Made by a program: the position numbers and the translations under genes. Below, one piece after another: positions 50,614 to 60,340 of a DNA stretch of 64,000 nucleotides. The notes beneath the pieces are model-generated. The model ran no database searches. It was not told where the DNA came from and saw only the letters and a program-made list of their open reading frames with translations. The stretch is taken from assembly GCF_003937915.1 (NCBI RefSeq), contig NZ_RHUM01000003.1:195985-259984 (forward strand). The letters are read 5' to 3'. This DNA is from Erwinia sp. 198 (GTDB lineage: Bacteria > Pseudomonadota > Gammaproteobacteria > Enterobacterales > Enterobacteriaceae). The stretch's first letter is position 1. Every line of letters begins with the position of its first letter.

Positions 50614-50939
50614 GGCATATCTTTAAAGGCTTCGGCAATGCCGACGCCAAAGTTTTTCAGGCGGCAGGTGGTAGCACATTCATCATTACGCGCCACGAAC
50701 AGGCACGGCTCGCCTTCCCACTCGACCACGGTGCAGTCGAGCTGAATTTCCGCCAGCGCCTCTTTCAGCATCTGCATGATATCCCAGGCCTGTACGCCCT
50801 GATGACTGAGCAGGCTCAGGCCTACCAGGTCATCCTCCGCCTCTGTACCACTGAGCGCACGCGGCTCCAGCCGTTTTCCGGCTCCCCAGCGATAGCTTTG
50901 CGGCAGGCGATGCACTACCGAATGTTGTAATCTGTTCAC
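50607..50939 (-). CDS. yejG: YejG family protein
   Basis: This small cytoplasmic protein has no defined role; in E. coli yejG has been linked to aminoglycoside tolerance. The VVHRLPQSYRW and EGEPCLFVARNDE...TCRLKNFGVGIAE segments are clearly YejG. The family begins a few residues before VVHRLPQ, which points to a GTG start at 50939 with GGGGAGTAGG just upstream, giving 110 residues. A longer version starting at ATGs near 50960-50970 cannot be excluded. Confidence 0.8.
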   Translation of the reverse strand: MNRLQHSVVHRLPQSYRWGAGKRLEPRALSGTEAEDDLVGLSLLSHQGVQAWDIMQMLKEALAEIQLDCTVVEWEGEPCLFVARNDECATTCRLKNFGVGIAEAFKDMPA

Positions 50940-51147
50940 CCCTACTCCCCAGCCCGTAGCCATCATCATTTCTGCCTGTTTCCGATCGTGGACATACCCC
51001 ATCTGCGGGGGCTTAGTACCGTCGGTTCGTGATTTTGTTCTCATTTTTACCGCGTCGGCGCCGTAATAACAATCAATTTTGTTGCACAAAAGTAATTTAA
51101 GCCCGGTTATTTTTACAATAAGGCAACATTATAGCCTGTATCAATAG

Positions 51148-51172
51148 AAAAGCCGGGAAGCGAGGCTTCCCG
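51148..51172 (-). terminator. bcr terminator
   Basis: CGGGAAGC/GCTTCCCG is an 8-bp stem with a 3-nt loop, followed on the minus strand by GCTTTTC, 52 bases after the bcr stop. Confidence 0.8.
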
Positions 51173-51224
51173 TTTTGGCGAGGATTAAGCAGGTCAGGCT
51201 GTTATGCGGAGGCGGGCGTCAATG

Positions 51225-52433
51225 TTATTGCAAGCCGCGCTGACGGCTTTTACGCGGGCGCGTGGCGTAAATAAACAGCAGCACGGAAAACGTGGCGCAG
51301 ATAAAAATGGAGCCAACCATCGGCCAGGCGCTGGTAAAGGTCATCGTTGAGAGCAGCGCGCCGACCAGCGCGCCCACGCCAAAGCGCAGCGTGCCCGCCA
51401 GCGAGGAAGCGGTGCCCGCCATATGCGGGAACTCCTCCAAAATCACCGCCATGGCGTTAGAAGAGACCATCGCCACGCAGCCGATAAACATTGCCACGCC
51501 AAACACCAGCGGCAGGAAGCCGAGGTTCAGCGCGCTGACCACTACCAGCCAGATACCCATCGTAAACTGGATCAGCAGCCCCAGACGGAACATCGCCAGC
51601 GGGCCGAAACGGCGCACGCAGCGGCTGTTCAGCAGCGTCATCAGAAACAGGAAAACCACGTTCAGCGCAAAGTAGTAGCCAAAATCCTGCGGCGAAATAT
51701 GATTCAGCTCGATATACACGAAGGGGCCGGCGTTAAGGAAAGAGAACATCCCGGCAAAGGAGAAGCCGCTGGCCAGCATATAGCTGAATACGCGCTTATG
51801 GCGAAACAGCGACAGAAAGTTGCGCAGCGTGGTGCGCATATTGAATTTTTGCCGCTTATCGTGCGGCAGCGTTTCTTTGATCTGCGTGACCACCAGCAGC
51901 GTCGTGACCACGGCGGCCAGCGAAATAGCCCAGAAGATGGCGTGCCAGTTCCACAGCAGCAGCATCCAGCCGCCCAGGATAGGCGCCAGCAGCGGCGCGA
52001 TGGTGGTGACCAGCATGACAAAAGACATCATGCGCGAAAACTCCTCTTTCGAGTAGCTGTCGCGCATCAGGGCGCTGATTACCACGCTGCCCGCCGCTGC
52101 CGACAGGCCGTGCAGCAAACGCATAAAGATCAGCTGATCGATGGTTTGCGCCAGCGCGCAGGCAGCCGCCGCGACGGCGAAGATCAGCGTGCCCACGGCT
52201 ATCACCGGCTTGCGGCCAAAGCTGTCGGCCAGCGGGCCATAGATTAACTGCCCCAGCGCGAAGCCCAGAATATAGAGGTTCAGCGTCATCTGCACGCTGC
52301 CGGCCGACACGCCAAATTCGCGGGCGATTTGCGGAAGCGCAGGCAAATACATGTCGATCGACAACGGCATTAGCATAGCCAGCAGGCCAAGAATAACCAC
52401 CAGTCCCGCCGACGAGTTCTTTTCCTTACGCAT
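51225..52433 (-). CDS. bcr: Bicyclomycin/sulfonamide MFS efflux protein Bcr
   Basis: This DHA1-family drug exporter has 402 residues and twelve helices. [16 protein letters not shown] and the loop-2/3 motif [12 protein letters not shown] are family signatures. Known substrates of the E. coli protein include bicyclomycin, sulfathiazole and tetracycline. It lies 10 bp downstream of rsuA on the same strand, so the two are probably co-transcribed, as in E. coli. Confidence 0.95.
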   Translation of the reverse strand: MRKEKNSSAGLVVILGLLAMLMPLSIDMYLPALPQIAREFGVSAGSVQMTLNLYILGFALGQLIYGPLADSFGRKPVIAVGTLIFAVAAAACALAQTIDQLIFMRLLHGLSAAAGSVVISALMRDSYSKEEFSRMMSFVMLVTTIAPLLAPILGGWMLLLWNWHAIFWAISLAAVVTTLLVVTQIKETLPHDKRQKFNMRTTLRNFLSLFRHKRVFSYMLASGFSFAGMFSFLNAGPFVYIELNHISPQDFGYYFALNVVFLFLMTLLNSRCVRRFGPLAMFRLGLLIQFTMGIWLVVVSALNLGFLPLVFGVAMFIGCVAMVSSNAMAVILEEFPHMAGTASSLAGTLRFGVGALVGALLSTMTFTSAWPMVGSIFICATFSVLLFIYATRPRKSRQRGLQ

Positions 52434-52443
52434 CCCTGTTTCC

Positions 52444-53157
52444 TTATTTTAATTCTGCGGGCAGCCTCACGCTGGCGATCTCTTCCACCGTCAGGGCGCG
52501 ATACTCGCCCGGCTCCAGTGCCTCATCCAGCACGATATCGCCAATACGCTCACGATGCAGCGCCACCACGTGGTTACCCACCGCAGCGAACATCCGTTTT
52601 ACCTGGTGATAGCGCCCTTCACTGATGGTCAGCCGTACCTGATTTTCACTGATGACTTCCAGGCTGGCCGGTTTAGTGAGATCTTTTTCGTTATGCAGCT
52701 GCACGCCTGTGGCAAACTGCTCCGCCGTGTCGTCGGCCAGCGCATTTTCCAGCGTCACCAGGTAGGTTTTCTCACAGTGATGGCGCGGCGAGGTGATGCG
52801 GTGCGACCACTGGCCATCATCGGTCATCAGCACCAGACCGGTCGTGTCGATATCGAGCCGCCCTGCCGCGTGCAGTTTATACGCGGTTGGCTCTTCCAGA
52901 AAATAGAGCACCGTTGGATGATCCGGATCGTCGGTGGAGCAGACGTAGCCCTGCGGCTTGTTCAGCATAAAATAGCGCGGGCCGATCTGCAGCCGTAACG
53001 GATTGCCGTCATATTCCACTTCGCTTTCCGGGCTGAGCTTAAAAGCCCCTTCGCGCACCACTTCCCCATCAACCGTCACCTTACGCGCGCGTAGCTCACG
53101 GGCGGCAATCGCCCGGCTGACTTCCAGCTGCTGAGATAAAAATTTATCAAGTCGCAT
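52444..53157 (-). CDS. rsuA: 16S rRNA pseudouridine-516 synthase RsuA
   Basis: RsuA forms pseudouridine 516 in 16S rRNA. The start at [13 protein letters not shown] gives 237 residues, with an N-terminal S4 RNA-binding domain and catalytic Asp102 in [10 protein letters not shown]. The reading frame stays open for some 500 codons upstream, but that part is antisense to radD and not real. It is divergent from radD across 165 bp. Confidence 0.95.
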   Translation of the reverse strand: MRLDKFLSQQLEVSRAIAARELRARKVTVDGEVVREGAFKLSPESEVEYDGNPLRLQIGPRYFMLNKPQGYVCSTDDPDHPTVLYFLEEPTAYKLHAAGRLDIDTTGLVLMTDDGQWSHRITSPRHHCEKTYLVTLENALADDTAEQFATGVQLHNEKDLTKPASLEVISENQVRLTISEGRYHQVKRMFAAVGNHVVALHRERIGDIVLDEALEPGEYRALTVEEIASVRLPAELK

Positions 53158-53322
53158 TAAATCTGCACTGCCTGTTTCAATGAATGAATTCACCGTTCCT
53201 GTAGGGAACGTCAGAAGAGAGTAACAGCAGAAGTATATCGGGAGTTGCGGCTCAGGCACAGAGGCGCGCGCGCACGGAGCGGACTTTCGTGGCATAATGC
53301 GGCTTTGCTCGCGGATTTCATC

Positions 53323-55077
53323 ATGTCCTTTACCCTGCGCCCCTATCAACAGGAAGCCGTTGACGCCACGCTCAGCTACTTCCGTCGCTCTCACCAGCCC
53401 GCCGTGATTGTCCTGCCGACCGGCGCGGGCAAAAGCCTGGTGATCGCCGAACTGGCGCGGCTGGCGCGCGGACGCGTGCTGGTACTGGCGCACGTCAAAG
53501 AGCTGGTGGCGCAGAACCACAGCAAATATCAGGCTTACGGCCTGCAGGCCGATATCTTTGCCGCCGGTCTGCAAAAGAAAGAGAGCCGCAGCAAGGTAGT
53601 ATTCGGCAGCGTACAGTCGGTGGCCCGCAACCTTGCGCAGTTCGACAGCGAGTTTTCGCTGCTGATTGTGGATGAGTGTCACCGCATCGGCGACGCCGAA
53701 GACAGCCAGTACCAGCAGATCCTCAACCATCTGCGCCAGCGCAATCCGCAGCTGCGTCTGCTGGGCCTGACCGCCACGCCTTATCGCCTGGGCAAAGGCT
53801 GGATCTATCAGTTTCACTATCATGGCATGGTGCGCGGCGACGAGCGCGCGCTGTTCCGCGACTGCATCTATGAGCTGCCGCTGCGCTATATGATTAAACA
53901 TGGCTTTCTGGTGCCGCCGGAAAGGCTGGATATGCCGGTGGTGCAGTACGATTTCAGCCGCCTGACGGCCAAAGAAAACGGCCTGTTCAGCGAGGCCGAT
54001 CTCAACCTTGAGCTGAAGCAGCAGCAGCGTATTACGCCGCATATCATTCAGCAGATCGTTGAGTTTGCGCAGGATCGTCAGGGCGTGATGATTTTTGCCG
54101 CCACGGTCGAGCATGCCAAAGAGGTACTGGGTCTGCTGCCCGACAGCAAGGCGCTGATCAGCGCCACCACGCCCGCCGCCGAGCGCGATGCGCTTATTAC
54201 CGCCTTTAAAGCGCGCGAGCTGCGCTACATGGTTAACGTGGCGGTCTTGACCACCGGCTTTGACGCGCCGCACGTCGATCTTATCGCCATTCTTCGCCCT
54301 ACGGAATCGGTCAGCCTGTATCAGCAGATTGTCGGACGCGGGCTGCGGCTGTGCCCTGGCAAAACCGACTGCCTGATCCTGGACTACGCGGGTAATCCGC
54401 ACGATATCTTTACGCCGGAAGTGGGCGCGCCCAAGGGCAAAAGCGACAATAAACCGGTGCAGGTTTTCTGCCCGGCCTGCGGCTTTGCCAATACGTTCTG
54501 GGGCAAAACCACCGCCGACGGCACCCTCATTGAGCACTTTGGCCGCCGCTGCCAGGGCGTAATGGAAGACGACGACGGCGAGCGCGAGCAGTGCGACTTC
54601 CGCTTTCGCTTTAAAAGCTGCCCGCACTGCAACGCCGAGAACGATATCGCCGCCCGACGCTGTCATCAGTGTGACGCGGTGCTGGTCGATCCCGACGATA
54701 TGCTGAAGGCGGCGCTAAAGCTGAAGGATGCGCTGGTGCTGCGCTGTGCCGCGATGGTGCTGGAAAACGGTCGTGATGAGAAAGGCGAGTGGCTAAAGGC
54801 GCGCTATTTCGATGAGGAAGCAACCGAAGTGAGCGAGCGCTTCCGCCTGAGCACGCCCGCCCAGCGCAAAGCCTTCGAGCAGCTGTTTATGCGGCCGCAT
54901 CAGCGCGCGCCCGGGGTGCCGCTCGGCTGGGAAAACGCGGCGGATATCGTGGCGATGCAGCCGCTGCTGCGCCATCCCGATTTTGTCGTCGCCCGCAAAC
55001 AGCGCAATTTCTGGCAGATCCGTGAAAAAGTGTTCGATTATCAGGGCCGTTTTCGACGCGCTAATGAAATCCGTTAA
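53323..55077 (+). CDS. radD: SF2 helicase-like DNA repair protein RadD (YejH)
   Basis: RadD is an ATPase acting with RecA in recombination and double-strand break repair. The start at [15 protein letters not shown] gives 584 residues; an upstream GTG/ATG-led extension of 26 residues is rejected. Motif I GAGKS is at 34-38, DECH at 117-120, and QIVGRGLR is motif VI. A cysteine-rich region from about residue 383 (CPAC, CPHC, CHQC pairs) suggests zinc binding. It ends just before rplY. Confidence 0.95.
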   Translation: MSFTLRPYQQEAVDATLSYFRRSHQPAVIVLPTGAGKSLVIAELARLARGRVLVLAHVKELVAQNHSKYQAYGLQADIFAAGLQKKESRSKVVFGSVQSVARNLAQFDSEFSLLIVDECHRIGDAEDSQYQQILNHLRQRNPQLRLLGLTATPYRLGKGWIYQFHYHGMVRGDERALFRDCIYELPLRYMIKHGFLVPPERLDMPVVQYDFSRLTAKENGLFSEADLNLELKQQQRITPHIIQQIVEFAQDRQGVMIFAATVEHAKEVLGLLPDSKALISATTPAAERDALITAFKARELRYMVNVAVLTTGFDAPHVDLIAILRPTESVSLYQQIVGRGLRLCPGKTDCLILDYAGNPHDIFTPEVGAPKGKSDNKPVQVFCPACGFANTFWGKTTADGTLIEHFGRRCQGVMEDDDGEREQCDFRFRFKSCPHCNAENDIAARRCHQCDAVLVDPDDMLKAALKLKDALVLRCAAMVLENGRDEKGEWLKARYFDEEATEVSERFRLSTPAQRKAFEQLFMRPHQRAPGVPLGWENAADIVAMQPLLRHPDFVVARKQRNFWQIREKVFDYQGRFRRANEIR

Positions 55078-55097
55078 GGCACGCGGTGTTTAATGCG

Positions 55098-55126
55098 TTG
55101 CCCGCGCCGGCCTTGCCTGCTACAAT
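55098..55126 (+). promoter_or_regulatory. Predicted rplY promoter
   Basis: TTGCCC (55098-55103), 17-bp spacer, TACAAT (55121-55126) followed by a GC-rich discriminator. Transcription would start near 55133, giving an 86-base leader. In E. coli the rplY leader mediates autogenous repression by L25; conservation of that structure here is likely but not demonstrated. Confidence 0.75.
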
Positions 55127-55218
55127 ACGCCCCGCTTTTGCCGCTGGCGAAAGCTGAACAATCCAACCTGTTGCTGGGTCGCCTGTAGCAGGATAATTAC
55201 TTAGAAAGAGACTGAACA

Positions 55219-55503
55219 ATGTTCACTATCAATGCAGAAGAACGTAAAGAGCAGGGTAAGGGTGCGAGCCGCCGCCTGCGTACAGCTAACAAATTCCCGG
55301 CCATTATCTATGGCGGTAACGAAGCAGCTGTTGCTATCGAACTGGATCACGACTACGTGATGAACATGCAGGTTAAGCCTGAGTTCTACACCGACGTGCT
55401 GACTCTGGTTGTTGACGGCAAAGAAACTAAAGTAAAAGTGCAGGCTGTACAGCGTCACCCGTTCAAGCCAAAACTGCACCACATCGACTTCGTTCGCGCT
55501 TAA
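55219..55503 (+). CDS. rplY: 50S ribosomal protein L25
   Basis: L25 binds 5S rRNA. At 94 residues it is the short form without the CTC extension. It opens [21 protein letters not shown] and ends HHIDFVRA, both conserved. It has its own promoter and a strong terminator, and lies between radD and yejK as in E. coli. Confidence 0.98.
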   Translation: MFTINAEERKEQGKGASRRLRTANKFPAIIYGGNEAAVAIELDHDYVMNMQVKPEFYTDVLTLVVDGKETKVKVQAVQRHPFKPKLHHIDFVRA

Positions 55504-55528
55504 TTGCCGACCGATCTCTTTGTGAAGA

Positions 55529-55557
55529 AAACGCCGCTTAATGCGGCGTTTTTTTAT
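55529..55557. terminator. Terminator between rplY and yejK
   Basis: AACGCCGC/GCGGCGTT is an 8-bp stem with a 5-nt loop, followed by seven T on the plus strand. The A run on the left gives a modest U tract for the convergent yejK transcript. Confidence 0.93.
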
Positions 55558-55594
55558 GGGCGTTGGTCAGCAGCGGGCATCCCTGCCGCTGCGC

Positions 55595-56599
55595 TTATTT
55601 GCCGCCGCTGCGACGCTGTAGCTGGTCACGCAGATTAGGCGGCGTGCCTTTGATGGTCAGCGTATCGGTAGCCGGATCCCAGAAAATGCGCTCGCCCAGC
55701 AGCATGGCGTCAAAGTTAATGGTCAGCCCGCCGCCGCTGCCAGCGAATTTTGTCAGCTGGCGCAGCGTGCTGCGATCCGCCGGGAAGCTCTCTTCCAGCT
55801 CGTAACCCTGCTCCTGGGTAAAATCCTGAAAGGTTTTTTCGCCCAGCGGTGCCAGCTCTTTCGACAGGCCTTCCAGCTCGATCTCTTCGCCCGACTGCAG
55901 CTGTTCGTTGCAGTAACTGTAAACCTGCTGACGATAGTTCTGACGCTCATTTTTATCCAGCGCCGCCTCCGCACAGTAGTCGTCCACCGCCTGAAGCAGA
56001 CCACGGTTCTGCGCTTTGGTGTCCAGGCCCACGCTGGCACCAAGGAAATCCATAAAGAAGTCGGCGACCTTGCGCCCTACTCTGCCACGCAGAAAGGTCA
56101 GGTAGCGAGTTGATTCCGGATTGGTTTCCCATTCGGTCAGATCGATACGCGCCACGATATCCGCATGGTTAATATCCAGATAGTGGGTGGTGCTGATATC
56201 CAGTTCTTCGTTAACGCGCATGCTGTTCTGGCTATTCAGCACCGCAACCAGCAGATACTCCACCGCCAGATAGCGATAGTGGGCAAACAGCACCACGCCG
56301 CCGTCCGCAAAGGGATACTTAGCGAGTTCGTCGCGTAAACGTCCGGTCGCCGCGCGGCTGAAGGCCAGAAAATCATCCTGGCCCTTCCGGCAGTTGCGCA
56401 GCGCGTCGGCCAGCTCGCTCTCTTCATTAAACAGGCCGTAAGCCTTGCTTTTGGCGCTGTAGACGCGATGCAGCTCCTCCATCATCGCCGTAACCGGGCC
56501 ATTGGCCGGCAGCAGCGACTCCCGCAGCACCAGCTCCAGCGTCTGCTCGTCACGCTTAATCATCTGATGAAGGGCAATCTGCTCGATATCCAGACTCAT
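55595..56599 (-). CDS. yejK: Nucleoid-associated protein YejK (NdpA)
   Basis: This 334-residue nucleoid-associated protein of the YejK/37-kDa family interacts with topoisomerase functions in E. coli. [15 protein letters not shown] and [17 protein letters not shown] are family segments. It is divergent from yejL across 156 bp. Confidence 0.95.
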   Translation of the reverse strand: MSLDIEQIALHQMIKRDEQTLELVLRESLLPANGPVTAMMEELHRVYSAKSKAYGLFNEESELADALRNCRKGQDDFLAFSRAATGRLRDELAKYPFADGGVVLFAHYRYLAVEYLLVAVLNSQNSMRVNEELDISTTHYLDINHADIVARIDLTEWETNPESTRYLTFLRGRVGRKVADFFMDFLGASVGLDTKAQNRGLLQAVDDYCAEAALDKNERQNYRQQVYSYCNEQLQSGEEIELEGLSKELAPLGEKTFQDFTQEQGYELEESFPADRSTLRQLTKFAGSGGGLTINFDAMLLGERIFWDPATDTLTIKGTPPNLRDQLQRRSGGK

Positions 56600-56755
56600 G
56601 TAAACTCTCCTTTAAACTTAAGCGCGTATTCAATCACCGAGCGTGGTCGGGATCAACAGGCAACAACATTAACCTTTTCCAGATGATAAAATTGCAGAAA
56701 GAATCGCGCTTTTACGGTAAGATGCCGCCTTTTAATAATCGATAAATTTGACGCT

Positions 56756-56983
56756 ATGCCACAATCATCCCGTTACAGCGACGACCGCGTGGAAAAACTC
56801 CTCGCCGAAATGGTCAACGTGCTTGAAAAAGACAAGGCGCCCACCGATCTCTCTTTGATGGTGCTGGGCAATATGGTGACTAACCTGCTGAACACCAGCG
56901 TTGCTCCGGAGCAGCGCCGCGCGCTTGCGCGTTCATTTGCCGAGGCGCTTCAGGCTTCGGTACGTGAAGATAAAGCACACTGA
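56756..56983 (+). CDS. yejL: UPF0352 protein YejL
   Basis: This 75-residue helical protein of the UPF0352 family ([19 protein letters not shown]) is of unknown function. It is 12 bp ahead of yejM and is probably co-transcribed with it. Confidence 0.94.
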   Translation: MPQSSRYSDDRVEKLLAEMVNVLEKDKAPTDLSLMVLGNMVTNLLNTSVAPEQRRALARSFAEALQASVREDKAH

Positions 56984-56995
56984 TGTGATCCCGCT

Positions 56996-58744
56996 ATGGT
57001 AACAAGTCAGCCGCGCTACCGTGATAAAGTCTCCCAGATGATTGGCTGGGGGCATTGGTTCGCCCTGTTTAACATTATCTTTGCCCTTATCCTGGGTAGT
57101 CGCTATCTGATTGTTGCCGACTGGCCTGCCTCGCTGGTCGGGCGTATCTATGCGTTTACCAGCTGGACAGGCCATTTTAGCTTTATTGTTTTCGCCGCCT
57201 ACCTGCTGATTGTTTTTCCCCTGACGTTTGTGGTGATGTCGCAAAGACTGCTGCGCTTTCTTTCCGCCATCATCGCCACCACCGGGCTGACACTGCTGCT
57301 TATCGACAGCGCGGTGTTCGCCCGCTTCCACCTGCACCTTAACCCGGTCGTCTGGGAGCTGGTGGTCAATCCCGATCAAAGCGAAATGGCGCGTGACTGG
57401 CAGCTGATGTTTATCAGCGTACCGGCTATTTTCCTGGTCGAGATGCTGTTCGCCACCTGGAGCTGGCAAAAGCTGCGCAGCCTGAACCGCCGCAGCTTTG
57501 GCAAGCCGCTGGCCGTGCTGTTTATCGTCACGTTCTTCGCCAGCCATTTAATGTATATCTGGGCCGATGCGAACTTCTATCGCCCTGTCACCATGCAGCG
57601 TTCCAACCTGCCGCTCTCTTATCCGATGACGGCCCGCCGCTTTCTGGAGCGCCACGGCCTGCTGGATGCGCAGGAGTATCAGCGCCGGCTGGTGCAGCAG
57701 GGTAATCCGGAGGCGCTTTCGGTCGCCTATCCGCTGAACGATATTACTTTCCGCGATGGCGGCACCCGCAGCAATCTGCTGATCGTCACCGTGGACGGGC
57801 TGAACGAGGCCACGATGCCGAAACAGCTGCCGCATCTGGCCCGGTTCGCTCAGGATAACGTGCGTTTTACGCAGCATTTTAGCGCCGGCAGCCAGGCCGA
57901 CAGCGGCCTGTTCGGCCTCTTTTACGGTATTTCGGCAGGCTATATGGACGGCGTGCTCTCTTCGCGCGTGCCTTCGGCGCTGACGGATGCGCTGGCGAAA
58001 CAGGGTTACCAGTTTGGCCTGTTTGCCAGCGACGGCTTTGCTTCGCCGCTCTATCGTCAGGCGCTGCTGGCAGACTATTCGCTGCCCACTTCAGAAATCC
58101 AGTCCGATGCACAGACCGTTGCACAGTGGCAACGCTGGCTGGAAACGCAGAAAACGAAAGGCGCGCCCTGGTTCTCCTATCTTTCTTTGTCCGGCGGCAA
58201 AAATGCTGGCGTGGCGAAAGAAGCGGCACGGCGCTACGCGCGCAGTGCGGCAGAAGTGGATGTGCAAATCCAGAACGTGCTCGCCACGTTACAGGAGAAA
58301 GGCCTGCTGGATAATACGGTGGTGGTGATCACGGCACAGCATGGCGTGGCGCTGAACGACGATGACGATATGGGTAACCGTGCAAACCTACAGGTGCCGC
58401 TGGTGATCCACTGGCCGAATACGCCATCGCAGCAGATTGATAAGCTGACCAGCCATCAGGATATTATGACTACGCTGATGCAGCGGCTGCTGCACGTGCG
58501 CACGCCGGCTTCTGATTATTCGCAGGGCGAAGATCTGTTTGCCGTGCGCCGCAGCCATAACTGGGTAACCAGTATGCATGACGGCCAGCTGGTGGTAACC
58601 ACACCAAACCTGACGCTGGAGCTGAACAGCAACGGCAGCTATACCGCCTGGGATGCTCAGGGCCAGCGGTTGAAAGATCACAAGCCGCAGCTGACGCTGC
58701 TGTTGCAGGTGCTGACGGAAGAGAAACGCTTTATCGCTAACTGA
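56996..58744 (+). CDS. yejM: Inner-membrane LPS regulator PbgA (YejM/LapC)
   Basis: YejM senses periplasmic lipid A and tunes LpxC proteolysis through LapB/FtsH; it is essential in E. coli. The 582-residue protein has five N-terminal membrane helices (about residues 18-190), an arginine-rich linker, and a periplasmic sulfatase-fold domain (IVTVDGLNEATMP, FSAGSQADSGLFGLFYG, VVITAQHGVALND). Metal-ligand positions differ from true sulfatases, as expected for the family. Confidence 0.95.
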   Translation: MVTSQPRYRDKVSQMIGWGHWFALFNIIFALILGSRYLIVADWPASLVGRIYAFTSWTGHFSFIVFAAYLLIVFPLTFVVMSQRLLRFLSAIIATTGLTLLLIDSAVFARFHLHLNPVVWELVVNPDQSEMARDWQLMFISVPAIFLVEMLFATWSWQKLRSLNRRSFGKPLAVLFIVTFFASHLMYIWADANFYRPVTMQRSNLPLSYPMTARRFLERHGLLDAQEYQRRLVQQGNPEALSVAYPLNDITFRDGGTRSNLLIVTVDGLNEATMPKQLPHLARFAQDNVRFTQHFSAGSQADSGLFGLFYGISAGYMDGVLSSRVPSALTDALAKQGYQFGLFASDGFASPLYRQALLADYSLPTSEIQSDAQTVAQWQRWLETQKTKGAPWFSYLSLSGGKNAGVAKEAARRYARSAAEVDVQIQNVLATLQEKGLLDNTVVVITAQHGVALNDDDDMGNRANLQVPLVIHWPNTPSQQIDKLTSHQDIMTTLMQRLLHVRTPASDYSQGEDLFAVRRSHNWVTSMHDGQLVVTTPNLTLELNSNGSYTAWDAQGQRLKDHKPQLTLLLQVLTEEKRFIAN

Positions 58745-58836
58745 GGCGCGGGTTTTAAAATTATTGCCCGCTCCCTGCTCTGCGTAAACCAGACGGCAAC
58801 TTTGGCTATTTTCATAGCAGTCAACGTGTTAGCCGC

Positions 58837-58864
58837 TTGCAATCGTAGCGAATTTGCGTACTAT
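58837..58864 (+). promoter_or_regulatory. Predicted promoter of the tRNA-Pro gene
   Basis: TTGCAA (58837-58842), 16-bp spacer, TACTAT (58859-58864) followed by a GC-containing discriminator GCTCACGCG typical of stable RNA promoters. The transcript would start near 58871, six bases before the mature tRNA. Confidence 0.75.
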
Positions 58865-58876
58865 TAGCTCACGCGT

Positions 58877-58953
58877 CGGCACGTAGCGCAGCCTGGTAGC
58901 GCACCGTCATGGGGTGTCGGGGGTCGGAGGTTCAAATCCTCTCGTGCCGACCA
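58877..58953 (+). tRNA. proL: tRNA-Pro (anticodon GGG)
   Basis: This is a 77-base cloverleaf with encoded CCA. The acceptor arms CGGCACG/CGTGCCG pair fully. The T arm is GGAGG-TTCAAAT-CCTCT (with a terminal mismatch or wobble) and the anticodon loop is AT-GGG-GT, with anticodon at 58911-58913. The anticodon stem CCGTC/GTCGG contains one T-T opposition. Position after yejM matches proL of E. coli. Confidence 0.97.
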
Positions 58954-58987
58954 AATACATATTCTGTCAGTACCGGTTACTGATGGA

Positions 58988-59031
58988 AACCCCGCAAGAA
59001 CCCGCATTCTCTTTGAGCTTGCGGGTTTTTT
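58988..59031 (+). terminator. Terminator after tRNA-Pro
   Basis: AACCCCGCAAG can pair with CTTGCGGGTT (one bulged C), and an inner AACCCGCA/TGCGGGTT pairing competes with it. A run of six T follows. It lies 35 bases after the tRNA. Confidence 0.88.
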
Positions 59032-59310
59032 GTTGTCTGTAGGTAGCAGGATTTAGCGTATACAAATGGAGCAAGAGCTCTTCTTTTTAAGCCATAGCCT
59101 ACTGAAGAAGAAAAGATCGGCTTGGTGGCTATATGAGACAGATCTTCAACGGCAAGCCCATGCTGTTCAGATCTGAACAACCCGACTACCTGGAAGATGA
59201 CCACAGTCTCATCGAGAGCCATTTTATATCTTTATTTTTTTACATAATGCAATATTGAGGGTGTTTTCTGGATAAACATCAGGCCCGGATGAAATCGGGC
59301 CTGAAAGAAG
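59032..59310. other. AT-rich region after tRNA-Pro with no recognised gene
   Basis: No gene can be supported. Short open frames exist on both strands (for example plus 59133-59258, 41 residues, MRQIFNGKPMLFRSEQPDY...) but none resembles a known family and none has a clear ribosome site. A hairpin CAGGCCCG/CGGGCCTG at 59280-59303 lies just past the end of the minus-strand membrane gene and could end its transcript, although no T run follows. Confidence 0.45.
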
Positions 59311-59568
59311 CTACCGGGAGTGACAATTTTTTTTACAGAATGCCAATATTATCTTATAAAAAATACCTGCAAGGGCGAAGTCTGTCAGAAGAATTGCCGG
59401 GAAATAAACACTCTCCGGGTCTTTCACTCCGATACAATCTGAAATTTTAAACCAAAAATCCAATTGATTTTCAGACATTGGATAAGGGGGGTGGATAAAT
59501 TTTAATGACAAAAGAAATAATACGCAGAAAAGTATAATTTTTATAGCGTCACGGACATGTTTTGCCAT
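59311..59568 (-). CDS. Hypothetical small two-helix membrane protein
   Basis: This 85-residue protein has two hydrophobic segments (about 8-25 and 57-78) joined by a short polar part (PYPMSENQLDFWFKISDCIG). I do not recognise the family. Composition is AT-rich compared with the core genes. Its start codon lies inside the last codons of a truncated upstream frame (a GATGGC overlap of 20 bases), the arrangement seen for small immunity or partner proteins, but no toxin is visible, so that is only a guess. Confidence 0.6.
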   Translation of the reverse strand: MAKHVRDAIKIILFCVLFLLSLKFIHPPYPMSENQLDFWFKISDCIGVKDPESVYFPAILLTDFALAGIFYKIILAFCKKNCHSR

Positions 59569-59640
59569 CAGCGATTACCTCTATATAGCCGTCAATCTCT
59601 ATTTTTGTATCAGGAATATATTCTTTTTTAGTATCTATCA
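59549..59640 (-). pseudogene. C-terminal remnant of an unidentified gene
   Basis: Reading leftward from about 59640 the minus strand encodes DTKKEYIPDTKIEIDGYIEV then IADGKTCP and a TGA. It has no start codon, the codon pattern looks protein-coding (alternating charged and hydrophobic residues), and its end overlaps the start of the membrane protein gene by 20 bases. The frame stays open for some codons into the DUF3289 fragment, where it is antisense and not credible. It is therefore likely the tail of a gene cut off at a rearrangement point near 59640. Confidence 0.45.
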
Positions 59641-59642
59641 AT

Positions 59643-59879
59643 ATGCCGCTTACTCTTAAATCTCTCCAGATTAATGATAGTGGTTTCCAGGCTGTAGTGC
59701 ATTACAGATCCCAGGATCATTTTGGCCTTGATGGCAGTGATATTTTAAACGCTAAATTTAGCTCTTTTCGCTTATTCCATATCTGGTTTGTCCTCCAAAG
59801 GTGCAACAAGTTTGGTTTTAAGCCCTTCATGACAAATATGGAGGCTACAGTAAAGATCGCTGGTGGACGAGATGAATAA
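59643..59879 (+). pseudogene. C-terminal fragment of a DUF3289 protein
   Basis: The 78 residues read SGFQAVVHYRSQDHFGLDG, then SDILNAKFSSFRLFHIWFVL, QRCNKFGFKPFMTNME and on to GGRDE. QDHFGLDxxDI, the W(Y/F)VLQR(Y/C) segment and the FKPF block are the conserved C-terminal features of DUF3289, as I recall the family. Full-length members are about 250-300 residues; everything upstream is missing, and a different gene end faces it across about 3 bases. No ribosome site precedes the ATG. It overlaps the DUF943 start by 8 bases. Function of the family is unknown; members occur beside DUF943 genes and secretion- or toxin-related loci. Confidence 0.72.
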
Positions 59880-60340
59880 CAGAAATAGGAAATTTATGGT
59901 CATAGTGGTGCTGGCAGGTTTCACCTTACTTAGTTATTTACTATGGATATCTATACGGCCGGTTAAAATTATCGCCGTCCATCAAAGGAGTAGTCATTTT
60001 AGTGATGTACTGGTGAAAAACTTTCCTGTTACTGATAAAGGAAAAATAGCATGGTGGTTAGAAAATAAGGAAATGCTAAAAAATAAATATAAGCTCCCCA
60101 ACTCCGACTCAGATGGTTCTTTTTACATTACCTTCTGGTTATTTGTTGATGGCTACAAAAAAGAGGGTAAATATGACAGGCTGTGCTTCACAGACATGAA
60201 AAAAGAGAATAATTGCATTGATAAAAATGCCGTTTTTTTCCGTAGAAGATGGCAGAGAAGGTTCCGTAATATTTACCCTTTACAACGGAACATATCGGAT
60301 GGAAAAAAACGGTAAAATCGTTAAAGTTCAGCGTCAATGA
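59872..60340 (+). pseudogene. DUF943 family membrane protein, frameshifted
   Basis: The first 121 codons encode an N-terminal membrane helix (about 6-26) and then RPVKIIAVHQRSS, KNFPVTDKGKIAWWLENK and GKYDRLCF segments typical of DUF943. At the seven-T run 60233-60239 the frame shifts. The present frame ends in unrelated basic residues (stop at 60313-60315), whereas with one T fewer it continues AVFSVEDGREGSVIFTLYNG, TYRMEKNGKIVKVQRQ and stops at 60338-60340, a normal DUF943 end. The ATG at 59872 is preferred over a GTG at 59863. It may be a pseudogene, a phase-variable gene or a sequencing error in a homopolymer. Confidence 0.82.

Noticed and set aside
52444..54666. A 740-codon open frame on the minus strand
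   Set aside because: Only the last 237 codons are RsuA. The first 503 are antisense to radD, whose family identity and motifs are clear.
58977..59222. An 81-codon minus-strand frame just after tRNA-Pro
   Set aside because: Its C-terminal third is the tRNA terminator read backwards; no ribosome site or family match.
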